A stretch of 64,000 bases of DNA from Cryptomeria japonica (taxonomy: Eukaryota > Streptophyta > Pinopsida > Cupressales > Cupressaceae): the NCBI RefSeq assembly GCF_030272615.1, contig NC_081409.1, forward strand, positions 246,761,502-246,825,501, read 5' to 3'. Of the stretch, positions 11,501 through 21,517 are shown piece by piece. The position numbers and the translations under genes are program-made. Positions within the stretch are counted from its first letter, which is position 1, and each line of letters opens with the position of its first letter. Below the pieces are notes generated by a model that had not been told where the DNA came from, did no database searches, and saw only the letters and a list, made by a program, of their open reading frames with translations.

Positions 11501-12955
11501 CTAATCTTGGTACTCACCTATGTTAAACTCTACCCATGTTTGTTCACTCACTAATACATGCTGCCCTTTTTCCAACCATGTGACCTTGTAGGGCTCATTG
11601 TGCTGTATTCTAGGTAGATGAAGTTTTGTAGCAGCTTCTTCTGATATGATGTTATCAGTTGATCCTGAGTCAATGATAACTTTGCACACCTTTCCTTGGA
11701 TCTTACATTTTATCCTGAAATGAGCTTTCCTTTGAGACACATCTTTTTGAGATGGCTCTTTCATGAGGATCCTCCTGATCATGAGGTTTTCCCCTTCTTC
11801 TGATGGTAGACACCTTTGACTTGGTGTGGTTTCTTCTTGCACAAAATGGACTCTCTTATCACCTCCTTGAGATGAGCTTGGCTTTTCTGGGCATCTATAT
11901 GCTGGATGGCCTAGTTTCTGACAGTTGTAACACTTCATTGTGGAAAAGTATGAACCTCTTCCAGGTCCATTAGATCTACCCCTTCCTGGGTTGCCTGATC
12001 CCCTACCCCTATAGTTGGGTCTACTCTGAGAATCCCCGCTTTGCTCAATAAGCTTAGACTCTCCCTGGGACCTATGATCTGTGTATCTTCCCCCAAAACT
12101 GCCTCTATGACTGCCTCTGTTTCCTCTGCCTCTGCCTCTACCATTATGTTCTTGTTTCTTCTTGTTTCTCTCTTCTACCTTCAATGCTAATTGATAACAC
12201 TTCTGTAATGTGTTGGGACACCATAGGCTTAACTCTTCCTGAATATTCCATCTTAACCCATTGAGATATCTAGCTACTCTAACATTTTCATCTTCTTGTA
12301 CCTTAGATCTAAGGCTTAGTTTTTGGAATTCTTCAGTGTAACTACTGACATCTAGGTCTTTCTGCCTCAAGTTTTGTCTCTTCCTATGCAACTGGATTTC
12401 ATAATCTTCAGGCATGTAGGTGTCTTTGATCTTAGTCACCATTGTCTTCCAGGTGGTTATGGGTTTCTTTCCCTCTTTCACCCTTTCCTCTTGGATGAAT
12501 TTCCACCAGGTCAAGGCTGCCCCTCTCATTCTGGATTTGGCTACCTTTACTTTCTGTACTTCTGTAATGCCATCACATTCAAAGTGATTCTCTAGACCCT
12601 CTATCCACTCCATTAGTGCTTCCGGTTCCATCTTACCACTAAAAAGGGACACTCCATCTAGGGCCTTTCCAGTCAAAGCTTTCAAAGCTTGTAAAAAGGT
12701 TTCTTGTTCTTTATCCAAGATTGGATCTGGTTCTGGGACTTCTTCCTCTAAGGTTTCCCTCTTATCTTCAGCATTTTCTACTCTCTCACTGACTTCTTCG
12801 GTCTTGACTTCTACTTGGTTCAATTTTCTTTCAAGTTGTTGTAATCTTTCCCTAAGGAGTCTATTTTCTTCAACCTGATCCTCCATCCTCTTTGCTAACT
12901 CTGCATTGGTCACCATGTTGTAGATGTTGTCTCCCACTGACTCACTACCAGACAT
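11501..12955 (-). pseudogene. chromovirus gag and start of protease
   Basis: Starts at the ATG at 12955, about 30 bp after the PBS, and runs 484 codons to a TAG at 11501-11503. It has an N-terminal coiled coil (residues 20-80), a retrotransposon gag domain (about 100-270, with GAALTWWKFIQEERV), an Arg/Gly-rich stretch, a CCHC zinc knuckle (CYNCQKLGHPAYRC) and the retropepsin active site (VIIDSGSTDNII). The stop falls inside the protease domain, not at the gag-pol border, so it looks like damage rather than a regulatory stop. The main frame simply continues on the other side. Confidence 0.9.
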
Positions 12956-12984
12956 ATGCTAATCTCTCAACCCAAATCTGAATT

Positions 12985-12999
12985 GGCTTTGATACCACT
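12985..12999 (-). other. primer binding site of chromovirus
   Basis: On the minus strand TAGTGGTATCAAAGCC follows the LTR end TTATCA. TGGTATCA-AGCC is the complement of the 3' end of initiator methionine tRNA, the common primer of plant Ty3/Gypsy and Ty1/Copia elements. Confidence 0.85.
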
Positions 13000-13000
13000 A

Positions 13001-15618
13001 TGATAAGGAGGTAAAAAATAGAAGTTAGTCTCCTCTTTGAGATTGGTGGGCTTTTTGTTCTCCAAGTGTTTCCCAAATCAATCCCTAGGCAAAAATGGGA
13101 TTCTCCTAAATCTTTCTCCTATCTCCTCCTCTCTATTCAACACTACTTGCACCCTATTGAATTGGACATCACTCCTCCTTACCTTCCATGCTAAGGCATT
13201 CAAGTCTGAAATGAGGTCCTCTTGTGTGTCACCAAAAATGAACAAGTTTGGTTGTCCAACTGGCTGAATCTCCTCTCTTCCGGGAATGGGCAACTGTTGG
13301 AGAACCATGGTTTACCTAATCTTAATTGCACCCTTAAGGATTTCAATCATATTAACCTATTGATTGAGCATCTGGACAGATCTACAAAGATTGAGGACTG
13401 TACTTCACCTTTCAAGAATGTGAATTTCTAAATTGGGTGTAAAGAACGTTGTATTACTCAAGCAACTTTCTAGGTTCAAATGATCATTTTGACCAAATGA
13501 CTTAATGCAAGGCTATGGATATTGTAGTAGGGTGTCTCAGGCCTTTACTCATCAATTTTGGTGATTTGAAACAACCAATTGCTTCCCCTTCCTTACCGAT
13601 TTCATAAATTGGTCAAATTTGCTCCAAAAAGGCTACTAGAATTAGCCCTACTTTTTAATGAAATTTGTTCACCCTGTTCAACCTGCTAAAATTCATGACA
13701 AACCCTTGGAGATGTGGTCATTTTATGTTGAAATCTCAAGGATTTTTGCTATGGCAAGTACTGTACGAACTGTTTTAGTGCTGTCCCACAAAATATGCAA
13801 TTTTCAAGGGTTTTTGAGGCTTCTAGTGAGGGTTTGCAATTTACAAGTCTTCCTCATGATAATAGACCAATTTAAATGTTTCAAACCTTGCTTCCACATA
13901 TACCAAACACTTCCAAGGACTTAAACCTCATCTTCTAATATTGACATTTTATCAAATAGTTATCATACTGCTGCATTTTCTCAGAAATAACAGTCCAAAA
14001 ACAGGGACAGCGATGTTTTCAAGGTTTTGTAAGCTTTGTTTAACTTTAATAAAGTAAGTACAATGAAATTATATCACATATGAATGCAATAATGCCTTGA
14101 AAATAGTTGGAGTAACCTGCAAGCAAGTATGAAAGGGTCTTTTTATGACTGTTGGTCTCTTATCCGCCTTACTGCACTTTCACAGTCTTAGAAACTGTGA
14201 CAATTTTAATCTCTCTGTTTTGACCTATTTCTTCATGTTGTCCCTGGCCTGCAAGAAGGTATAAATGGCATGATAGAGTAGTGCACATAACCTCTTCAAA
14301 GATCTTAATGAGTTGAGTACTTAAAGGATGACACAAATCATAAAAACATTACATGACTGTGACAAAGAATACACTGTTTTTAGGATCCTTATTTAGGTCC
14401 TTTACAATCAAAATGTGTAATCTGTCTTCTTCACATTGAAACTATTTTCAAACACATTTCCATTTTGCATAAAAGAGGAATCCCTCATTTCACACTAACC
14501 ATTTGGGAGGTTGGCAATGAGGTTTTATCCAATGAAACAGTGACTCACTGTTTTTTTTTTTTTTTACAATCTGATTACACCTTTGTTTCTTGCCACCAAC
14601 CAAGTCATGAGAGAGACAAGGATGGTAAAGTACAATGAAGACTCTTATCAACTTGATTCTTCTTCAACACTTCAAAGTACAGTGCTATGAACAACAAAGT
14701 ACCATTCAAACAAATTTAAGAATACCCAAGCCAAGTTGCTCACTTCACACACTTGTCATGGGCGTATAAACACTTGTGCATTGCTAGAAAAAGAAAATAG
14801 ATGTATGGTACAGTATGTACAGAGGATCCAACAAATTTCCTCAAAGCCATGGATGAAGAGACTTTGAAGAAATCAGTTGGACCAGGAATGTTCTTCCATT
14901 GGAACCACAAAACAATGCTTTACTCAAAAATACTTCAACTAAAACTTGTTCCAATCACTACTAAAACATAAAAGAAGATCACATCAACCAAAAATAGGAG
15001 CAGTATGGAATCATGGAGCCATGGTACAGACTGTACTCTAAAAAGTGCAGAAAACTAGTTAAAACTCACAGAAAATAAGAGCAAAACAAGTATTTTTCTT
15101 ATTTTTCCAATGTAAACTGCCCATACAATGATTGGAACATGGTTTTTATACATGTGCCAACTTGTTGAAGCCTTTGTACGGACAGGTATAGGCTGGAACT
15201 AACCAAAACCACCAAAAATCATTTTTTTCACTTTTTGACAGCTTTTTGACAACTTTTGACAACTTTTGTTGCTCAAAAAGTTGCATTTTGACTCCCGGTG
15301 ACTTGGCACTCAAACCAATGACTCGAAATCATCTAGAAACACTAAATAAACATGCTCCAATGCCTTTCAAGGCTTTCCAACATCAAAAATTCAAAAATGC
15401 TCATTTGGACCCAAAATTGACAATTTTTTAGCCTGCCGAGCAAAAAAACAAAAATCTTGGAAACTCTTAAACACAAATGAGTTCCAAGCCTTATTACACC
15501 CCAAAACAAACCTATTAAACCTATTAGAAGCATAAAATAAACACACATGCTTAATTTGCAATAAAATGTTATACCTGCTAGGATTTGAGCATTCAGGTGC
15601 TCAGGTGCTCCTGCACCA
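13001..15618 (-). repeat. 5' LTR of chromovirus
   Basis: Same length as 5690-8307. The differences are mostly transitions, scattered evenly. It should carry the promoter for the gag-pol transcript on the minus strand. Confidence 0.95.
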
Positions 15619-15623
15619 CAATG
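15619..15623. other. target-site duplication, right copy (CAATG)
   Basis: Matches 5685-5689 exactly. Confidence 0.9.
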
Positions 15624-15870
15624 TCTCTACACATGGCACCGGTGACCCGGTTTTCACCATGGTACTTGCCCAGGGCGCCACCAAAGTGGTTTTTACCGTT
15701 GAACGAATTGATTTCTCTTTACTTTTTTTTTATTTTTTAATTTTTTTGTGTCACAAGGCGCCTATTTGCCAGGTTTTCACCAAGTAAATTTTTTTTTATT
15801 TTTATGATTTTTTTGTATTTTTGATATTTTATGATTTTTTTGTATTTTTGAATTAGGATATTTCAAAGAG
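15624..15870 (-). other. downstream-of-integrase region with GGTGAAAACC hairpin motifs
   Basis: Just downstream of the integrase stop, the minus strand has ACTTGGTGAAAACCTGG (about 15764-15780), AACGGTAAAAACCAC and CATGGTGAAAACCGGG. They are spaced by A/T-rich runs. GGT-GAAA-ACC can fold into a short hairpin with a GAAA loop. The plus-strand Tat element has the same words at the same place (36811-36920). The chromovirus inserted within about 250 bp of the integrase stop. Confidence 0.5.
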
Positions 15871-16125
15871 CTATGTGTAAAACCTACGAACATGCATTTT
15901 GTTGATAGGATCCTCCAAAGGTTTTCCCTCTATGGTTGAGAGTTGATATGCACCGGATCCATAGGCTGTTGTGATGACGTAAGGACCAAGCCAATTTGGT
16001 TCGAACTTGCCCTTCTTCTCTCTGTCTTGCTGATTTTTAGGATTTTATTTGAGAACTAAGTCACCTACCTTAAATGTGTGAGGCTTTACCTTATGATTGT
16101 AAATGTGACATTCCTTGACTAAATG
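15871..16125 (-). pseudogene. integrase C-terminal remnant of outer Tat-like element
   Basis: The minus strand reads FKVGDLVLK, a stop, then KGKFEPNWLGPYVITTAYG and GAYQLSTIEGK, ending in FYT and a stop at 15871-15873. The homologous tail of the plus-strand element (36404-36646) reads KGKFEPNWMGPYIV and also ends FYT. The zinc-binding and DDE parts of the integrase are missing, so it cannot be functional. Confidence 0.8.
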
Positions 16126-17035
16126 ATGTGTAGCTCAAGTGACTATCTTCCTTGATAAAGGAACTGAGATAGAATTACTAGCATGTGAACTACGTAGGCC
16201 CATATGCATGTCACCTAAAGAAGTTTGGGCATCCCTGACAACAAAGTCCTTCAAGGAAGCTCCATTAAAGGTCCATGTTGTTTCACCAGAAGGGAAAGGA
16301 TGTGTGGAACAAGTGGATGAGTGATGAAGGCTTATGATTGTGAAAAGAGGTGAAAGTAGGATAGCATGATGGAGACTTAGGATCATCAAGTATTCTTTTT
16401 GGCTTGAAATTGTAGAACTTTTGCCCCCAGTTATTTTTATATTAGGGGTCGATCATCTCTTTCTCTTTTTCTTTCATAGGATTTTTATCCTTGAATTTGA
16501 TTTTTGCAAAGTCTAATAGCTTTTGATTTTGATTTGGATTAAAGGAATTTTCTTTATTTTTGACACTTAGATTTTTCTTTTCAAGGCTTGATTTTTCATC
16601 CCCAATAAGTAAGGGCTTTTGTAATTCTTGTTGATCCAAGTCTAGGAGAGGAGTGTAAATGGAATGAGTGGATGATATGTTAAGGCTATGTGAGTTCTCA
16701 AGAGGGTTGGCGATACGCTCAATAGATTCTTCACTGGAACCACTCTTAGGACTATTGATATCAAGAGTTGCTTGCACCACTAGAGGAGATTTGCATTCAG
16801 ACTTAGTAGCCACAACACTAGGTGGTTCACACCCAATTCCTTGGCATGGCAAATTGTTTGTAGGATGTTGCTATCGACTAAATGTCTTAGGAGATAGTGG
16901 AAGTTGATCAACATGAAAGATATACTCACCACATCCCATGTCTTTAATCTTGAACCTTTCTTTGATCTCTTATTTTTTTGATGCAGAAGCTTTCAAGGAT
17001 TTTGGATCAACATATGTTGATGAATGAACAACCTC
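16126..17035 (-). pseudogene. unassigned coding-like stretch between protease and integrase tail
   Basis: The minus frame 16852-16442 (136 codons) is open, Ser/Asn/Lys-rich and has no recognisable domain. Flanking frames are broken. It lies where the linker, RT, RNase H and integrase core should be (about 5 kb in the plus-strand relative). It may be the remains of the low-complexity linker after protease, fused by deletion to the integrase tail. Confidence 0.4.
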
Positions 17036-17596
17036 TCAATTGACTGGAATTGTTATTTCTGATCTAGGTCGCAGATTGTTGCAATATATGAATGGATTTG
17101 GGTCAGCTTTGACGGTCACTTCAACTCCATTGTGTGGGAACTTGATACATCGATGATATGTAGATGGTACTGCTCTCATCTCATGAATCCATGGACGTCC
17201 TAGCAATATGTTGTATGTGAGATTAAGGTCTAGGACTTGACAAACTACATCTTTTATAACTGGCCCAACTCTAAGAGGTAAGTTGATTGTACCCTTGGAT
17301 GAGCACTCTTCATCATCATATGCCTTGATGGTAATTTTGTTTATAGCATTCACAACTTTGTCTAAATATCCCAATTATATTATTGTGTTTAAAGTACATA
17401 TATTGAGACCAGCTCCTCCATCTATCAAGACTCATTTTATTTGATGTTTGTGTAGGAAGGCTTCAATGTGTAAAGGTGCATTATGCAGTTGGCTTATAGA
17501 CGCGTCATCAGCTTCGGTGAATGTAAGGGAATGTGGAACAGAAAGGTATCCAACCATGGCTTGAAACTAGTCCACGTTCAGATCAGTGGGGATAGT
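17036..17596 (-). pseudogene. retropepsin (protease) of outer Tat-like element
   Basis: On the minus strand: IPTDLNVD, LHIEAFLHKHQIK, VLIDGGAGLNIC (active site D-G-G, where D-S/T-G is usual), ITIKAYDDEE and YNILLGRPWIHEMRAVPSTY. The same blocks occur in the plus-strand element (LIDEGARLNIC, LGRPWIHEMQAVSSTYH). At least one stop lies just before the active site. The N-terminal end is cut by the solo LTR at 17602. Confidence 0.8.
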
Positions 17597-17601
17597 AGTG
17601 T
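17597..17601. other. target-site duplication (AGTGT), left
   Basis: AGTGT here and at 19121-19125 brackets the solo LTR. Taking one copy with the outer flanks keeps the gag-to-protease reading frame open across the junction. Confidence 0.8.
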
Positions 17602-19120
17602 TGTAAGTTCTGATACTAAATGTAAAGTACAGATGCCAATAGCTAACAAGATGAGAGGGGGGGTGAATCATACAAACTTAATCTTCCATAAAATCAACAG
17701 ATTCAACCTCGGTAACTTATACTTCAGCAATATAACAAAAAACTACTAAACATGCTAACTCATGAACACATAATCATCATAACACATATAACACCAGATT
17801 TAACGTGGAAACCCAAATAGGAAAAAACCACTATGGGATTTTGGACCCACTAAGAAATATACTCTTCTAGAGTATGCTCGGTTAAAAGCAAATCCTATTA
17901 AAGATTACAAACACATTGCTAGATGTGACCCGGTTAAGGGATTTCCCTCATATCTGTTAGGAACTTCACTTTGTTAGAAGTGACCTTGTCAAAGGATTTC
18001 AAACACTCATTTAGAATGTTACCTTGCTAGAGGGTTTACAAATAAGACTGTTAAGTCCACTCGGTTAAGATATTTTCTGTCACTTTACAAAATAACAGTA
18101 AAAAATATATCTACAACTTCACATCTAAAATGCTAAAGCAGATTCTTATTTGCTCAAAACAATCTAGTAATAGGACTTATCTTGTCCCTTTGTTGGGCTC
18201 CCTACTCTATTATTCAAACAGGTCTTCAAGCTTCTGTGCTCGGTAATCACTATGTAGCATCCTTGTGCTTACACTTGCTCGCATGCATTGTTTATCAACA
18301 ATTCTTTATTTATAAACAATTGCTAACCACTTAATCTCCTTGATCACATTTCTCATGATCAATCTTAGCCATCAAATCTTCAAACTTGACTAGGTTCAAT
18401 GTATCCTTCGATCTGAAAATGTTTTACCTTGCCTAGAGACTTGCATTCCTTTCTTGGAACTTGCACAAGGTTATTGCGGTTCAATCTGAGTTGTAGATCT
18501 TCCTGCCGATTTTCCTTTGCCATAGATCCTTAACAAACTTCATGCACGACATACCAATCATTTATACATCTCCAGCTAATCATTGTCCTTCATTAAATAA
18601 TTCTTTTATTCATCCAATGCGATCTGTCATAACTCGGTTGCAACTCGGTAAATACTAAACTTTACTGGGTAGACATTTCGCCTTCATTAACCGATATTGA
18701 TAACCTTAGGGTTTACCGACTAGGTTCCTTAGGGTTTACCAACTAGGTTCTTTGCTTGGTGACATAGTATAGTATTAACCTTATAATCAACAACGTTTGT
18801 AGGATATCAAAACAATCTAAACATCATGATCTCATCATTGTCTAACTCGGTAATAGTTGCCCATTGAATATCTTATTTCTCCCCTTTCTCATCACATTCT
18901 TTCTGTGTCTTTTACCGACATCTTAATTCTCTTCAAATCAATCTTCTTAAGATATGGCAACATCATACTGAATCAGAAAATCAATTTCTTGACATCAATG
19001 ACAAACTAATGTTATAAAGATAGTTATCATCCTTCTTCAGTTATATCAAATAATCTTCAACAACCTTCTCAATATCCTTAATGAATATCAACAATCTCTC
19101 TTTCTATTGAAATGCCAACA
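17602..19120 (-). mobile_element. solo LTR of Ty1/Copia type, 1519 bp
   Basis: It has TG/CA ends (minus strand TGTTGGCATTTC ... AACTTACA) and 5-bp TSD AGTGT. There is no internal region and no second LTR, so it is a product of LTR-LTR recombination. The segment CCACTATGGG...AACGTGGAAACCC and the GAGAGGGGGGGTGAATCA word are the reverse complements of those in the Copia LTR at 59358-60544 (CCACCGTGGTTTTTCCC, TGATTCACCCCCCCTC). The minus-strand word AGTATCAGAAC near its end resembles an iMet primer site but lies inside the TSD-bounded unit. Confidence 0.8.
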
Positions 19121-19125
19121 AGTGT

Positions 19126-21517
19126 CTCTCAAAGTTTTGTCAAGAATGGCTTTATGTGCGGGGGATATGCGTAAAAGCTCAAGGATAGAGATAAGCTCGG
19201 GTGTCTTCCCTAACTGTTCTACTAGGTCATACTCAGTTTTGGCTGATGAGGAAGCGGTGGTTTTAGCTGGAACACCTTGCAGGGTGACCTTACCTCGTTG
19301 AGTTGTGACATTACATTCAGAGGTAGATTTAGAAGAAGGTCCAATGCCTTTTAGGACAACTTTGGGTCTTTGGGTAGAATTTTCAGGCGTTTTTTCCTTC
19401 ATGATGATGGTAGAGACATAATTGTCCATCAAAATTTGATTGACAAATGAATCATAGTTATAGGATGCTCTGGTATAGTTGGTCTGGTCATTTGTGGCTT
19501 TATCTTTTCCCTTGTCATGTTTTGGGAATGGTTACTTAAACATCTCATGTTCTTGATTGGAAGAATGCCCTTCAATCTCAATGTTACCTCTATCAATAAG
19601 ATCTTGTATAATGTTCTTCAACCGATGACAATTTCCTATTTTATGTCCTTTGCTCTTGTGAAATTCACAATACTCATCATCATTCCACCAATTTGGTTTG
19701 ATCTTTGGTTCATATGGAGGATTGTCAGGAATTCTTGTTATCTTGTTTCCCACTAGCTTCTTGAAAGCTGACTCAAGTGGTTCTCCCAATGGGGTGTATT
19801 TCCTTCATGGTTTGGAAGTTGTTTGAGTATTCACTTGGTTATTTGTAGAACTGGATCCAGAAAAAATGATTTTGGGTCTTACTATGTTAGCATCGACAAC
19901 ACCATCATTTAATGTGTTCTTCTTGTTCCAAAATCATGTCTTGTCTTTTCCTTTAAAGTCCTCTTTGTTTTCTTTGAATATCTTAATGACTCCTTGTTCA
20001 ATTAAGACCTTCTCTATTGCTAAGCCTTTCTTAATGACATCCTTAAAAGTGGACAAACAAGCTTTCCTTAAGTCATAACCAATTTCTCTGTGGACATTCT
20101 GTGTGAACATCTCTACCATTTGTTTTTGTGGAATTTCACAAGAGCATCTGCTGGCTAAATTCCTCCATCTTTGTAAGAATGATGAAAATGACTCCCCATC
20201 CTTTTTCTTGGTGTTGCACAAAGTGGTGATTGATATATCTGTCTCTATGTTATATGGAAAATGTTGTATGAAAGCTTCTGCTAGATCACCCCATGACTTA
20301 GTTCCAGGTGGAAGTTGGGAGATCCATTCCATAGCTTGATCACCTAAGCTTTGTGGGAATAATCTCATCAAATATGTCTCTTCTGCTGCTACCTCAATGC
20401 AAGCCGTGAAAAACTGTCTCATATGTGCCTTAGGGGTCTCCTTTGCCTCTGTACTTATCAAACTTAGGTGTCATGAAATGTGTAGGAAAAGGAGGCATTG
20501 GAATGCTTTTGTCAAATGGATAGGGACATATATCTCTCATTGTATAAGTTGTCTTTGGTGTATTTATGTCCTCCATTTTCTTTTGTAAGTCCTTAATTTG
20601 TTGTTCCAAATTGTTCTTAGGTGGAGATCGACTTCTTGGACCATATCCCATGCTCAAGACACCGGGTGGAGGGAGAGCATACTGCATGTATGGATGGTAT
20701 TGATCGTACACATGTTCATATGGAGGAGGTCTATAATGATGTTGCATATAGGAACCACCTGGTATAGAGTCATAATGAGGAATGTAATATATGCTTTGTC
20801 CATGTATATCATATTCTACAAGCATGTCATGAGTTTGTTCCTGTGTGTTGCCCCAAATTTGACGCGGAGTTTCCTTATGTCTAAATTTTGTGCATGCCTT
20901 TGGATATCCAATTTCTTTGGTGGTTGGTCCTTAGCATTGGTATGTGATTGAGTATATTTTTTTGCATAAGACTTCCATAATGGTCTGCGAAGGTGATTAT
21001 CATATGCTTGACCATGTGTATGTGGGACCTCAGGTTTTTTAAACAAAGATGATGGTGATTCAGGCACAAAATGTGGTCCTCTATTGCCTCCACTAGTAGG
21101 TCTCCTTTGATCCATGTTGAGTTGAGTTTCTTGCATAGGTCGATTTTCCACTATTTGAGACATGTCAAAATCATGAGGTATCTTAGCTCCACTTTGTGCC
21201 ATTACTTGTAAGAAATATTATCTATCTCTTCTCATGATTTCCTCAAACAATCTATTAAAATGGGGGCCCATAATAGAGTCTTCCACTTATGATGAATGTA
21301 CTAAAATGTTTTCCATATTGTCATTGTGTGTATCATTGTTGTTTGTATTATCCATGTTCTCAATATTTTGAGTGTTTCTATAAATGTCCATGTCAGGTAA
21401 TGTGGTATGATCATAATTGAAAAATATATCATTGTCATACTCATAGGCACTCATGTTTGCGGACTCTTGAGCCTCTTTAGCTTCTCTCCTAGATTTTTGG
21501 GAACGAGTTTCAACCAT
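19126..21517 (-). pseudogene. gag of outer Tat-like element
   Basis: Starts with METRS-like MVETRSQKSRREAKEAQ at 21517. Next come a low-complexity Asn/Asp region, a Pro/Tyr-rich segment with a short coiled coil (LEQQIKDLQKKMEDI), PFDKSIPMPPFPTHF, and the retrotransposon gag core (19934-20461; LMRLFPQSLGDQAMEW, FIQHFPYNIETDISI, FSSFLQRWR). A Cys/His block follows (YCEFHKSKGHKIGNC), then the linker that leads to protease (ISILELLRISPAHKAILDKT). The frame changes at least four times and contains stops. Gag would build the virus-like particle; here it is broken. Confidence 0.8.

Larger units (their letters stand above)
5690..15618 (-). mobile_element. Ty3/Gypsy chromovirus (Tekay-like), nearly intact
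   Basis: It is a complete 9929-bp element with 2618-bp LTRs, TSD CAATG, a tRNA-iMet-type PBS, one gag-pol frame with a C-terminal chromodomain, and a polypurine tract. By eye the LTRs differ at about 30 sites (roughly 1.1%), so this insertion is younger than its host element (about 4%). The coding frame is kept throughout and broken only by two single in-frame stop codons. The long LTRs and C-terminal chromodomain fit the Tekay/Del clade; the clade call is an inference. Confidence 0.95.

Noticed and set aside
11501-11503. Programmed readthrough at the chromovirus TAG
   Set aside because: The stop lies inside the protease domain rather than at a gag-pol boundary, so mutation is simpler; kept only as a point to test.
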